Of a DNA stretch of 64,000 nt, positions 23,659-45,785 are shown in pieces. Every line of letters begins with the position of its first letter. The first letter of the stretch is position 1. Source of the stretch: Paralichthys olivaceus (taxonomy: Eukaryota > Chordata > Actinopteri > Pleuronectiformes > Paralichthyidae). The notes below the pieces were generated by a model. It worked only from the letters and a program-made list of their open reading frames with translations, ran no database searches and was not told the origin of the DNA. The position numbers and the translations under genes were made by a program. The DNA is taken from NCBI RefSeq assembly GCF_024713975.1, contig NC_091095.1, positions 8,447,501 through 8,511,500 of the forward strand. Direction: 5' to 3'.

Positions 23659-26600
23659 TATATTCCCATCACCAGACCAGGAATTGAACCCGTCTGTGCT
23701 CCCAGCTGCACACAACACCGGCGGTTCGCTGCCTGACCTGACCAACATCCAGTTCCCTCCTCCACTGTCCACTCCGCTGGACCCCGAGGACACTGTGGCC
23801 TTCCCCTCCCTCAGCTCGTCCAACAGCACGGGCAGCCTGACCACCAACCTCACCCACCTGGGCATCAGCGCAGCAAGTCACGGTAACAGCTGTTAATTCA
23901 CTCTCATTATGTGGGGAGCTTGAGTTGATGTTAAAGAGTAAAATGGTTTATATATTTTTTTTACTTTACAATAATTTATTATGAACATGATGCATTTTCA
24001 GTAAAAAAAACAAAAAAAACAGGATGCTATTCTACGCTCAAATCTACCACCTCCAGGGAAAGCACATGCAGTGTTGGCACGATCACTGTGTCTGGATCAG
24101 CAGGCTATTGGCTGCTTTTCATCATTTCTGATGGTTTGTTCTTTCTGAGCCGATAATCAGTTTGCCTCTGTCTCTCGTATTTAAAAAAACCCAAAGGACA
24201 AAAGGAGAGTCATTTTGTATTGGTTTTCATCCAATATTTATTAATTTTGACTTTATACAGAGACTTACTTGATTAATAAATTAATTAAATTGAATTGCAT
24301 TCAAACACACTCATAGTGTCTGTTGACCTTCGCAGGGATCCCCACCTCCTCTCAGCCCACCATGACTGTAACGGCACAGCGCCGGCAACCTCCTGTGGTG
24401 CCGCTCACCCTCACCTCAGACCTCCATCTCCAACAGTCACCACAGCAGTTCTCACCCACCCTGTCCTCACCGGTCAACATCACACAGGTAAGGATCGATG
24501 GTGTTTTTACAATAGTGGAATAGTCAAACCCAGGGACAAAGCACAATCTTTATCCATCTTTCCTCAGACCATACCAACAGAGTCATTGACCCTGGAGCAG
24601 CTTGCCCAGTATCCCCTGTTCAACCAGTTGACGGCTCAGGCCCAGGTTCAGCTGCTCAGCGACCTGCAGAAGCAGCAGCAAGCCCTGTCGCAGGGCATCC
24701 AGCTCATCACTTTCCCTTCTCCAGCCTCCACTGGCACCGCCACTGCCAGCAGCCCCTCCCCAGACAGCCAGAGCCAGACAACCGCCAGCATCAGCATCAG
24801 CTCGGTAAGAAGCCGCCAAGTCGAGTCAGAGAGAGGAAGCAGAGATAACAGTTAGCCTGATGAAATGACTGGCACCATTTTGCTTATTTTTAAGCTTCTA
24901 TTCATTTTGTTACTTTATTGTTCAGCCCAGAATACAGCCTGGTAAATACATTCACGCATTAATTTGTCATTTCTTTGAATAACTCACCTCAGGAGCAACT
25001 CATCTCTTCTCTTGACTTGACCTTTAATTCTATTAGTTGTGTGATTTCAGGAAGATGCTTGCAGGTCTTTTAAACATGAATAAGTCTCGCCATCTGGCAC
25101 TTAATATCATTTTCTCAACTTTTATGAGGTGAAGGCATTTTCAAATGAAGTTTGAATCTATGTGTACTGTTAAAGCATGAGATTGACTGATAGAAGCTTA
25201 GAAGAAACACAAATACAAATGTATTAAATACAAGTACAACCATATACTATGGCCCCGTTCAGACCTGGTATCTAAAGTGTGTTTACCAAGTCTTTACATT
25301 GTGTGTGTGTGCGTGCGTGCGTTACCAATTTCTGAAAATTCGTGTTCATCAACGTTTGGATACTGAGAAGCGTAAAATACGTTTAAACTGTAGTGGGTCA
25401 GAGACGTCAGCTAAGTTGGTGGTCCTTCACTGTTTGGCCCAGGAATGTGGCCACATGGGTCCCAGACCTGAGTGATCGTATCTCAGAACACATTTGGGTG
25501 TGCTCAGGCCTGAACATGGCGGTGACCACTTGTGATCAGGTTACTCAGGACGGATGTTAATACAAGGTCTGAACGGGGTCTGTAATACAACAGATCAACA
25601 GATGTTACTGTTGTATTTTCCAGATGTGTCGACAAACTAGCCAGCCACAGATGTCCCACACGATATCTGGTGGCGATATTTCCCACCTACACTTAAACAC
25701 ACACTACGTACCGAGCAAATTCATCACTGACGCCCTCTCACAACCCATCTCAGATTTGTGTGTGACAGGCATGAAGCTTAGTGCTAGCTAACCCTCTTCC
25801 CTCCAACAGTACCGCAATCAGACTGGCTCACCAGCCACTCAGTCTCCAACCTCCCCAGTCTCCAATCAAGGCTTCTCCCCCGGCGGCTCACCTCAAGTAA
25901 GGGCCCACCCACCGAGCTAGCTGCTGTTTGGGGAAGGGCTTTGCACCTGGGGGAAAGCTAATCGTAGATGAGTTAGGCTGCTTTTTTTCATTCTCTGTAT
26001 CAGCAGTTAACCGCTCATGGTGTCAGCACCTGCATAACTCATATCTTCATCACCACTGTCGCTCTTCATTCTCTGCATGACAACACGGCCATAGTTTGTT
26101 GATGGAGGCCCCGACTGTGTTTCTGAGAATAAAGGTTTTTAGGTTTGAGCTACATATGATTGAAACCATGTTCCATGAATTAAGGAGATGCTAAGAACCC
26201 TTTGTCACTATAAACGCACCATGAGTCAGTGACTTAGAGGCAGACTTTAGGTACAAGCTAAAGAAAGGTCAGTTTGAACAAAAGTAGTTAATACTTCCAA
26301 ACTTATTTAAGCACCTCAAAGAGAGACTCCAGTATCTGTTCACATACTTCAGGGTGAGTGGGTTTCAGTTGTTAATTTAAGCAATACATTGTCGAAATGG
26401 TCATATCCTCAAAATGTTACTGTGAGTTTACTTTAAATTGTGGAAATTCACTTTAGGATGAATAAAAAGTTCTCATTGAACCAACACTTGCTGACACAGC
26501 AACATCTAAGAAGAACCAATAATCCATCTGTTGAGGACAGCAATACTCTCCCTGTGACATGTTAAAGTCTCATCTTGAATATGAGACAACTTCTGCTTTT

Positions 26601-29241
26601 TCAAACCAGATTAACAGGAATAAATATCCTTTCTGCTGGCCAGTGTGGTACATGAGCTCTCTTTTGTTTGTTTCAATTTTCAACAATTTCTTTTCTGTTT
26701 TCTTGCCCACACGCACCCTCACAGTAATCCTCCCTCGTATTTTGGGTCACTGGAGTGCCACTCTTTGCATCACTTTGCATCTGTTATTTACACAAACACA
26801 AATCGCTATCGCTGCCTCCTTTGGAGAAGAGCCATCAGAGCTTTATTCAATCTTCAATAAAACATTTGTCAGGAAGCTGCATGTGTTTTCATAATGCACT
26901 TGGTCTGTAGTGTTTTTCAAGGTGTAAAGCCATTTCATGGCTGAAGGCCACAGCAAGAAAAGCAGTTACTCTGTCAAAAGCTGAAATAAGTCGGGGGAAA
27001 AAAAAACAAAAAACTGACATTTTAGTTAATGTGAGAAATGGCTGACTTTGGAATATGAAGAGGAGAGACTCGAAAAGGGAGAAAGTACAGTTTATCGATG
27101 TGGATCAAATCAAACCAACTAAATTCTGATATTAGATATTGATCTCAGTTCAACTCATTTGCATCAGTAATGTTGAAAATGTTCGACCGGGGCTCCACCA
27201 CTAAAGACAGCCAATCACAGTGTTGACTCTGTTCAGTGGCACTTTTCTCATTGCAAGAATATTCTGAAGGGAAAGTTTGGTGTTTATCCACCTGCTGGTT
27301 TTCTCATAGTTTACTCAGCTCTTTGATTGTAGAGATGTGGGACACAGGCTTTGGCCAGACTGACGCTGGGTGGGGAAAAGTCCCAGAAGCTTTTTCAAGA
27401 AAACTTCTACAGAATCTTCGACTCTCAAAGACTTTGTCTTATAACCCAAGTAAAGATAAACGTCCTTAGAAATATATAGTATAACGTAGCAAAGCCACAT
27501 GCTGACCATGAGGCGGAGGGAAGTGTTTGAGATGATCATTGTGGTCCTCATCCTGATCAAACTTGCTCTCATCACCCAAATCTCTACAACCAAAGAAAGT
27601 CAAACATGAGAATATCCCTCAGGTCGACAAATAGAAGAATTTCCCTTCAGCATGTTGATCTGTGTTTTCCGTCATGAACAGGGCTGCCGTGGTCAGTGTA
27701 TCACTGCAGTTGTGTGTCCTGACCACAGGGTCGGGACACACAACCACGTCATGTTCATACTCACATTCCACACCATTCTAAGTTGTATTTTGGGGCTTTT
27801 TGCCTTATTTGCAGGGGGGGGGGTGACATGCAGCATAGGGCAGCAAGTCGGAATCGAACTCGGGCTGATGTAAAGAGGCTTGAAGCCTCGGTATGTGGGG
27901 CGCCAAATCTACCAGGTGAGCTATGCGGTGCCCCCACACCTTCAGGAAATAGAAATAATTCGGTGTGAGTGTGGTGAATATAAACATCAAACAAAGAAAA
28001 CAAAACTTACTTTTTTACTCTTTCAAATGTTTCTTTCACCTCTTTTTTAACTCTGGACCACGACAGCTCTTGTCACAAAAACCATTTGCTTTGGTCACTG
28101 CTCAGTCTGACAGTTGTGCTACTTTGTGTTTTGCTTGTGTTTTCTGTTCGTCCATCGCTGCAGTTTCTGCTTGTGGGCCCAGATTAACCGGCCTTGTGGC
28201 TGATGTAGCTTTTCCTGTTGTTTGTTTTAATTGGAGCTGCTTTCTTCCTCTCTGTTCTGAATTCTGTCACCTCCTTGTTCTCTCCAGCACATCCCTGTAG
28301 TGGGCAGTATATTTGGCGACTCCTTCTATGATCAGCAGTTGACATCGAGGCAGACCAATGCACTTTCTCACCAGGTGACACAGAACACACAAACAATAGC
28401 CAGAGAACACGTTGTCTTTGTCAAGCCCCTAACTTTACACCACGTTTGCTCTTCACTGGTTTGTAGCTGGAGCAGTTCAACATGATCGAGAACCCCATCA
28501 GCTCCGCCAGCCTTTACAACCAGTGCTCCACCCTCAACTACACACAGGCGGCCATGATGGGCCTCACTGGCAGCAGCCTGCAGGACTCTCAGCAGCTCGG
28601 CTACAGTAGCCACAGCAACATCCCCAATATCATCCTCACAGGTACATGCCAAAACATTACATCCACTTTTACCTTATTCCACTTGTACTGAGTTTGACTG
28701 TGAGCTCATGTAGATACTGTAAACTCATCAGAAGGTTATAGTAACAGTAATATTAATAACATCTTGGATTTTTCTGGTGCCTTTCAAAGTGCACAAGGCT
28801 GCTTAACAAGGTAAGGAAAACAAAGAAGGGAATAATAAGTTAAAGATAAAACAAACCAAAAACAGAAAATAACAATGCTTGCAGGAGAAAATGAGTCTAC
28901 TGGTCAAAAGAGTTTAAGTGTCCAAACCCACAAGCGCTTTTAATTCAGTTCCAGCCGTGTACTTGTCAACCTGTCTCGTCTTCCTCAGACGCCAGTTCCA
29001 GCATTTTTCCCTTACCTCTCATATCTCAGTCACAGGTGAGTCTCCTCCGAGCCTCTCCAAAGAGCTGACCAACTCTCTGGCTGGTGTTGGAGATGTCAGC
29101 TTCGACACAGACTCTCAGTTTCCTCTGGACGAGCTGAAGATCGACCCGCTCACCCTGGACGGACTGCACATGCTCAACGACCCCGACATGGTGCTCGCCG
29201 ACCCTGCCACCGAGGACACGTTCAGGATGGACAGGCTGTAA
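17731..29241 (+). CDS. crtc1: CREB-regulated transcription coactivator 1 (14 exons)
   Basis: Exons: 17731-17856, 20093-20209, 20708-20833, 21710-21771, 21990-22084, 22596-22681, 22768-22811, 23659-23882, 24336-24487, 24568-24804, 25810-25896, 28288-28374, 28467-28641, 29030-29241; 1830 nt, 609 aa (human 634 aa). The CREB-binding domain is residues 1-42 ([20 protein letters not shown]). The inhibitory 14-3-3/SIK-AMPK phosphosite sits at about 145-153 (TNSDSALHQ). The middle is Ser/Pro/Gln-rich with [10 protein letters not shown]. The C-terminal activation domain ends [13 protein letters not shown], as in human CRTC1. Known role: when dephosphorylated by calcineurin in response to cAMP/Ca2+, the protein enters the nucleus and boosts CREB transcription. 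Intron 3 has AT-AC ends; exon 8 follows a 28-nt poly-T. CRTC2/3 are less likely because the N-terminus is CRTC1-like. Confidence 0.97.
20834..21709 (+). other. U12-type (minor spliceosome) AT-AC intron of crtc1
   Basis: Exon 3 ends CGC CAA. The next bases are ATATCCTTT, the full U12 5' splice-site consensus. The intron ends in TTCAC and exon 4 resumes ATT GAC AGC TGT, giving [12 protein letters not shown]; human CRTC1 has HGRQ-ADSCPYG at the same joint, as recalled. A U12 branch-point core, CCTTAACT (21694-21701), lies 10-11 nt before the 3' end, within the usual narrow window. No GT-AG pair nearby preserves the frame. Confidence 0.92.
22858..23100 (-). mobile_element. Retroposon 3' tail (LINE/SINE type) in crtc1 intron 7
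   Basis: ATCAGAAATACTTTATTCAT then TCCTGGAGGGAAATTCC is a diverged form of the teleost retroposon end whose reverse complement reads GGAATTTCC...AATAAAGTATTTCTGAT. A closely related end is at 59903-59940. The body toward 23100 is less certain. Confidence 0.5.
23629..23656 (+). repeat. Poly-T tract at the crtc1 exon 8 acceptor
   Basis: 28 T in a row lead directly to the AG at 23657-23658, so the whole polypyrimidine tract of this splice site is a homopolymer. Confidence 0.93.
25251..25580. mobile_element. MITE with about 20-bp terminal inverted repeats in crtc1 intron 10
   Basis: Starts GGCCCCGTTCAGACCTGGTA and ends with the inverted counterpart TACAAGGTCTGAACGGGGTC, about 330 bp. It has no coding capacity, as expected of a non-autonomous DNA transposon. 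The terminal sequence is familiar from many fish genomes. The superfamily is not assigned because no clear target-site duplication was found. Confidence 0.8.
27783..27935 (-). mobile_element. tRNA-derived SINE in crtc1 intron 11 (antisense)
   Basis: Read on the minus strand, the head is GGCACCGCATAGCTCACCTGG, containing a pol III A box (TAGCTCACCTGG). About 45 nt later comes a B box (AGTTCGATTCC). A short tRNA-unrelated region with TGCTGCATGTCACCCC follows, then an AAATAAGGCAAAAAGCCCC tail. Both boxes look intact. Confidence 0.85.
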
Positions 29242-31283
29242 CGTTAGAGGCTGACTGTGGCCAATAACAAGAAGAGGAGAAAAAAAACACACACTAACTT
29301 GTGAATGGCGAGAAACAAAGGGCAGGAAGAACCCTCTCCCTCGTTGCATGGCTGTCCAGCTGTCCGACCTCGTCCTCATCTCCGTGAAGCCCTTTGAAAC
29401 GACGCGCCACCAAAAGACAGCAGGGAATAAGACATCCAGTGGCTTGCTGGGGAATGGCCTCCCTGTCCATTTGAATGAGATTGGTCGCTCAGAGCTTTCG
29501 CTAGCCTGCTGTGTTTACAGTGTACCATTACATGCCACATTTATTCCAAACGCACATTTGACCATTTTTTCCTCCACTTAAGTATTTATTTATATTTGCT
29601 CGTAGCAGGAAGCTGCTCAGACATTGGGCTAAACCGTTTCCAGTTATAACGGCTGCTGTTCAAAAAAAAGAAAAAAAAACCTCCATCCGGTTTGCTTGTG
29701 CCTGGCGATCAGGTGAATTGGTTTTCCCATCATGTTGTAACAGCTTTCTATTTCACACTCAAAGCTTTATTTTTGACAACCAAAAGTTATTTTCATCATG
29801 TACTGTATGTTTTGATGCTTTATGTATTTTTATGTTCTATTTATTTATTTGGTTAAAGATTTTATATTCTATTTCATAATTTAAATTTGATGCCAAAATG
29901 CTCTCTGTAAGCATAGTGTAAAATTGCACTGATGTAATTTGTGTCAATTTATTAATCACTAACATATTTATATATGTGTTTGTTAAGCTACTTGGTTAAT
30001 GAAGGAGTGCAAAACCTCCCCATAGTTGCTCTTCGGTGTTAGATGTGCCGTTCTCCGACGGAGGCACGTGGTAGACGTCGCCATGCTGCCGCCCAACGCT
30101 TAAATCAAAGCATCGTAGTTTCCAGAAATGGATTGGTCTTACGCCACTGAAATTATTTTTTATCTGAGAAAATCATCAGGTATTTCTATTCAACTAGAAT
30201 GCGCGAGAAACGCGTCCAAATTAATGTTCTGCAGGTAAAAAGCCAATACACGTTCAGACCGACGCCGTCTGTTTTTAAACCAGAGAACACTAAAATCTCA
30301 AATCTTTTGAAGTCGTCACTGTGAAATCACCTGATTTTGCCTTACATGAGTGTTCTACTGTTCTACTTAAGTGTCTAACGTGACAGCGTATTTTCGTAAC
30401 TTACTGTAACATTTCGTGTATTTGAGAGGAACTTAACTTTTGATCAGTGATACTTGTGGTTCTGTTGTGTAAGGTTTGGCAAATCAATGTACTGTATTTT
30501 GTAGCGGTACAGTTTATAGCCAAATTGTCAATGTTTTTTAAAGTGGGGCAAAAAAAAACTTTAAAAAATTCCACGGATGGGTTTGAAGTATTTGAGAAGC
30601 GGTGCAATTATGGGGAGGCTTTTTCGCTCCTTAACAGGGAAGCTCTAACAAAAACGCTGCTGATCTTTGCCTCATCAATAACAAAGTACTCTACAGAGTA
30701 CAGAGATTTTAACGGTCGATTGTAGGAAATAATTAAACGCCTTCAAATGGTTGTATCCATAAGATGCAATCTTACAATTTCAGAGTTTATGAATATAAGG
30801 TTATTTTTTGTCTTATTATTAAAGTGAATGGAGTACATAAAGGTTCTGTATAAGAAAGAATGAGTGTATTTATATATTTAAAGTACTTTATGCAATTTTT
30901 CTGCCAGCAACAAGATCGGCCTTGTTCTATTCAGTGTTGCAAACACCTAAAATGTTCACAACAACAGTCGAGTCAAAAAGTGTTTACGCCACAAGTTCCG
31001 TCTGAAACCGTAAATGTACTCGCATCGTCACTAACTTTGTCCATGACACACATCTGACACACATCTCTTTTGCCAAAATGTAATTGTAAAAAACAATTGT
31101 GTCAAATTTAAAAAATGCACCTCTGATTTCAGACTGCTTCGGCCTTTTGTCAGAGTTTCCCTGAGAGTCGTGTGTAGGTCTGTGGGATCATGTTTGGTAT
31201 ATTGTAATGTTTGTGTACAGACGTGCTAATCACTTACTCACCTAAAGCGCTGTTGGGAAGAATTCCCAACCTCCCGCCTCCCC

Positions 31284-31320
31284 CTTCTTCTTCTTCTTCT
31301 TCTTCTTCTTCTTCTTCTTC
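31284..31320. repeat. (TTC)n microsatellite
   Basis: About 12 tandem TTC units, read directly. Confidence 0.95.
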
Positions 31321-34022
31321 CCGAAAAGGAATCACGTTTGGTTTTACTGCCCACCTCCACACTTAGTGTTTCTCAACTGCTGTGCTCCTCCATGAAAAGT
31401 TTTGTTTGCCTTCGACAGATCTGTGATTCCTATGCAAATAAGACAAAAAAAAAATCCACCTCCTGATGTTTTATTGTTTGACACATTCCCGAAGTTAAGC
31501 TGGATTTATTCTTCTGAAGTGGTTTGTTGATGGAGACAGAGGCTTAGTATCTATAATTACAGCTGCATGTAGAGATGTGATCAGTCTGCTTGTGTTCTCT
31601 GTGACATGGTGCCAAAGGTTGAACATGGTAGAAATGGTTATTGAGGACAACATGGAGAGAAGAGATTCATTATCATCTCCTCTTGGAAGTAGCTTGATAT
31701 ATTTATATTGTGATCATGTGGCACCAGTCCAGTGCTGACTGTCTGTCCATGATTGTATGGTGTTTTTTTTATCTTTGTTCAAGAGCGAGGTCTTTTAGTT
31801 TGAGAGCAGAACTTTGATTTTACCGTCAGATTTTCTCCCCCTGCTTGTGCTTGGATTTCAGTCACTGGACAAATTAGTCTTTTGAGATGAAACTGCAGCT
31901 TCTTGGATCAAATTAAATTCTGAAAAGACATAGACTTGATCGGTGGGAGGATACTGGCTGCAGGATGTGAAGTTTTTGCAGTGGTGCTATGACAATCAAA
32001 TGAAATAGTTTGCAGAACTATGAATTCATACAGAGAAGCATAAATCCAGCTTTGCTTAGAAATTCTTTTATATATTTTTTTTTCTAAATTGCTCACCCTG
32101 CCTTTGTTTTTCTTGAATCACTTGTCGAGAATCTCGACATCCACCTTCACACAAACTGCATCTCTGCCTCTTCTACAGTAAATTACTTCTATGTGACTGT
32201 TGCTCTTAGAGAAAACAAATCGTCTCTCTTTCTCCCTATTCCTAAAGGAACAAAACCTGACAGAAGGTTCTCGTTCGATGAAACGTTTAACTGTAGTTAC
32301 TGAAAATATCTGGCAGTCACGAGCCAGGTACTGAAAAAAAAGCCACTAAAACGAAACCCCCAGAAATGCACAACATTTTACCAGGAGCTGATTTTCTTTA
32401 TCTACAGTCGGATTTTTCCTCAAAGTTCTTTGTTACTAAAAAAATTGTCATGTTTTATCTTTCAGCCAGATGTCACTGATGCATTGTGGGTAATGCCAGT
32501 GCTTGGAGCTCTCCTGTCATTTCCTTTTCTCTCATCCTGCTGAATAACAGCCATCCACACTGACCTTGTACATACGCTATAGCTGAAACTAAATGCATGA
32601 CTATACTGACAGACAGAACCTCCAGAACGTTCTCTTGCCCCACAGGTTTGATTTGTGGAAGCGATCACAGTCTAGAGGGATGCATGTATGGGTTTCTCCT
32701 GTGCGACAAGTTTTATCTTCTGTTAAAGTGACTCTGTTACCTCCATCTCTGTATAATGGTTCTTCACGAATGATAAAAGAATGTATACTCTCCGTCCTAT
32801 AGTTTCAGCCTGTTGCCAAATGACCCCGACCTTTGGAGTGTTTTGGCCCCTGGTGGCTTCTCTCTCTCTCTTCTCCTCTCCCTCTTTCTGCTCTTCAATC
32901 TTCTCCTCCCGACTGTTACTCGTTCCTACACCTACTGTAGCATTTGTGTGCCAGTCACTGTAAATGGTCAATTCTGGTATGAAAAAGAGCCTCCTCCCTC
33001 TCCCCCTCCTCCGGCCTCCTCTGTGCACTACCTAGAAAATGGAAGCGGGTGACGTCTGATTCCAGATTGGCACGGCGCACTGGTCGTTTGCATACGCTGA
33101 CTTGAATATTCTGACGCCTCTGCATTACGCAGTCTACTGCATGACATGATAGACACATAAAGAAGATTCTAACCCCATGTTCTGTACAGGACTTATCTGA
33201 AGTGGCGTGTGTCTTCATCAGATCTGATTGTTTAATGTCGTTGCCTATCATGTCAGGTTCTGGACTGGGTGAAGTGTAATTCTGTTCTGTTTTTGTTTTT
33301 TGTGCAATGGTTTATCCACTAGTTGCTTGGCACTTTATTTGTGGCTTCCTGGCTATTGAGCAGGGACTGTTCTGCCCGATGTGAATGCTGACTCTTTCAC
33401 TACAGATGTGTACACCGGAGATATTTTCATGTCAAAGAAAAGATGAATTCTCTATTTTCCTTTGTAAACTATATTTTGGCTTGTCTTGTTATTTTTGTTT
33501 TTTAATCCGTGAAGATTTTAGGAGATGCAACACTAAAAAGGGCTTACTCCAGTGCAGCTTGCGCGCTCGTGTTGGGAAGGTACGGCGCTCCGAATGTATT
33601 TCTCTGGTGGTCATTCCCCCCCCCCCCCCCCTCACATCTGAGCGAGTCACGTAAAACGACCCTATTACAGTGGTTAGTTTCAGCCTCAGAAAGACTCGAC
33701 ACACATGCTGCCTCCCAGTCTCAGCTCCTGAAGTTATCCAGACCCTAAAAGGAATGTGTGATTCCATCAAAAGTCAAACGTGCAGTTCTACTGCAGAACA
33801 CCATAATCTACCAGATGTTTACAGCTGCTTCAAACATGGTGGATAAAGCTTGGTGAGCTGCAAGATGTGTGAAGGTCGCTAAGTTAGAAACTAAGAAATG
33901 AAGAGATGACATTTGAGACAAAGGCGTTTCACTCTTCACAGAGTGAACAGCAAAGGTTAAGAGTTGGATTTAAGCAGCTTATTAAAGTTAGAGCTAGAAT
34001 GTCACTCAGTGAACACATACTG

Positions 34023-34360
34023 TACCTCCGCCAAGGCCCCACAGTCTCCTCAGGGAACCATTTTGACATTCACTAGATCTGGAATTCTATTTGGATCTGC
34101 ACCAAATTACACTCACACATAAATGTCATTCCCCTCAACATGTCTGGTTTTATTTCATCAAGATCCATGAATTATTCTCTGACAAATCAACTAAAACATC
34201 CGCCCGCTGATCCAAGTCTGCAACAACATTTAACGGATTCTTCCCTGGGTTGTTTCCCACTCCACAAAATTTCATGGAAATCCGTTGAGGGTTTTTTAGT
34301 GTAATCCTGTCGACAAAGGAACAAACAAATGTAGGTGTAAACTTAAGCTTGGCGGAGGTA
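34023..34360 (-). mobile_element. MITE with perfect 13-bp terminal inverted repeats (CTCCGCCAAG family)
   Basis: The left end TACCTCCGCCAAG is the exact reverse complement of the right end CTTGGCGGAGGTA, 338 bp apart. The interior is non-coding and includes ATCAAGATCCATGAATTATT and TTTCATGGAAATCCGTTGAG. Related copies lie at 7375-7625, 9845-9960, 35670-35935 and 51775-52105. If the terminal TA is the target duplication, the ends would fit a Tc1/mariner-type insertion; this is inference. Confidence 0.85.
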
Positions 34361-35669
34361 GAAAAATTAATTTAAAAAAAGTTAGTTTGAAGGGGAAAAG
34401 AAATGTTACGTGTTCTCACATGTAGAGTTTGACTTTCCATTTATACACATTGCATTAGTGTCACTAAATCTAGTGAGTCTGAAACTAAACACTGAATTGT
34501 AAACTTCTGGCCAACGAACTAAAACTGGAGGTCAAATTTTCAAACACGAGAAAGACGGATCACCTCAAATCATCTTCTACGTCTCGTAAATCATTGACTT
34601 TTCACTCACCTGCTTCTTTTAGGTTAAGACTCCTTCTTGGCACAGCCCGTGTTTCCGTTGTGTGAAAGAGCCTTGAATCTAAATCTGGAAAAGCAGATGA
34701 GTGAAGCTCCAACAGGCGTCCTGTGTTTCCTGGGTCCCAAAAACAAAAGCTTAGAGTTGCTGCTCAGTTGTTTCTGCTTTTTCCCTGAGAGCTTTAGATC
34801 TGAATAACGTGTCCCTTTAATAACCTGGGGTTTTCTAACCACAATTCTTAGAAACGTGTAAAAGGTTATGGAAAAAAACACAGTTTAAGTTCCACTTCAA
34901 GCTTATAGTGAGAATAGCATTATAATCACTGTTGTCCTGTAAGTCGTAGTAAAAAGACCTGTAGTTATTTATTTGTTGCCGTGATTCTCCTTATGTGACC
35001 ATTTGTTTATAAGAGGAAAGAAAAATGTCAATTAAATTGAATGTGGAAAAACAGATTTTTCTCTGCACATAGTCTTGATTTGCAGAATAATGTCAATTTA
35101 AAAAACAAACAAATAAAAAAACTGTCCGGTGTCATTTTACAACATGGCAGCAGCGTGTTGCTGTGGACATGCATGATGTTTTGATCCTGTTGTATATTGT
35201 CTTTGCTATCGTTTCTATTTTGTAATCTGTATTTCCAAATGCAAAATTTAAAAGATTATTTTGGATATGTGCATGCTTGTGAAATGTGCAGAATGTTGAT
35301 TTCCACTAAAAGCTGTTGAGTTTGAAAAAAAAAAAGGTCACGTCTGTTAAAGTCAATTATTTTTCCTTGTTATATGATAGGAATTAATCTATGTTAAATA
35401 ATATATATTACTTAATTTATGGAGTGCTTACTATACTTTACCATACTTGTACTTACTAATACCCAAAGACGTTTTCTTTTCATTTTTTGGCATTTCAAAG
35501 CTACCTCTCAAATTGATCATTTCGCAATTGATTTGAATGCTAATATTCTATGATTACCGATCAGAGATTAAAATCTGTATATTTGAATACAAACAATCAC
35601 CAGTGCTGCCAACCCTAGAACAGCTCTCAGTAGAGAACAAACTTTCACAGAGAACAGTGACACTAATTC

Positions 35670-35935
35670 TGCACACACTGCTAAATATCAGTCCCCTAAA
35701 CATGCCTGATTAAAAAAAAAAAAATCAAGATCCATGAATGATTCTAATCAAATCAATAGTCTAATCAACAAAAAGAAAAACAATGTTAAAGACAAAAAAA
35801 CAAACAACAGAATCTGTCCCCTGATCCGGATACACACCAACATTTAATCGGTTCTTACTTGGTTCATGTTATAAAATTGCATGGAGGTCGGTTGAGTAGT
35901 TTTTGCATAATCCTGCGGACAGTCAATGGAGGGTA
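35670..35935 (-). repeat. Diverged copy of the CTCCGCCAAG repeat
   Basis: Shares ATCAAGATCCATGAATGATT and CACCAACATTTAATCGGTTC-like phrases in the same order as the element at 34023-34360, but lacks recognisable terminal repeats. A poly-A run and an A-rich insertion interrupt it. Confidence 0.6.
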
Positions 35936-36299
35936 AAAGTAGTTAAAATACAGATACTGCACATAATTTAGTAAAATCCACTTTTATTTGTTTAATCTTT
36001 GTGATAGCTCTTCTTCAGGAAGAATACACTGACAGTTATAAAAATATACTTAATGATATTTAGTTGCAACATTATTTCAGACACATTTCTATAGAAAACC
36101 AATGAATTTCTGTTGAACATTTGATCACTCTAGTTCCCTCTGAGGAGTTTTCACAGCTGCAGAGTTTCTTCTCCTCCATCACGAGTCTTTTCATCTCCCT
36201 TCAGACACGTTTCTCTGACTTTTGTTAAACATCAGTCTTCTTTCTTCGACTGTGCAGTGGAGAGTTCCCTGAATTCCCGGGTCTTGTCCTCCTGTCTCA

Positions 36300-45648
<9,349 letters not shown>

Positions 45649-45778
45649 GGTTTTACCTCTGGTCCTCTTCACGTGCAGCAGAGTCGTCTCTTTCTCGCTC
45701 CGTCCTTGAGCTCAGTGTCAGTGCTCCTCATGCAAACCTGGTTCCAGCATAGTTTTCGCCTTTTGTCCCCTGCCTCGG

Positions 45779-45785
45779 TTTTATA
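45779..45785 (-). promoter_or_regulatory. TATA box of comp
   Basis: The minus strand reads CGGTATAAAACCGAGG, a consensus TATAAAA 131 nt before the comp ATG. Transcription would start around 45750. Of the seven genes this is the clearest TATA element, consistent with a tissue-restricted matrix gene. Confidence 0.7.

Larger units (their letters stand above)
29242..36299. other. Convergent spacer between crtc1 and comp, with probable long crtc1 3' UTR
   Basis: Both neighbouring genes end into this 7-kb segment. No coding exon was recognised. Vertebrate CRTC transcripts have long 3' UTRs, so the first 1-2 kb or more is probably transcribed; ATTAAA at 30818-30823 is one possible 3' end. Contents: (TTC)n at 31284-31320, a poly-C run near 33618-33632, the MITE at 34023-34360 and a diverged relative at 35670-35935. 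TTTATT at 35983-35988, read on the minus strand as AATAAA, may be the comp polyadenylation signal. Confidence 0.5.

Noticed and set aside
23542-23881. Antisense frames of 70-107 codons over crtc1 exon 8
   Set aside because: Shadow of the crtc1 coding exon plus a poly-Lys run from the poly-T tract.
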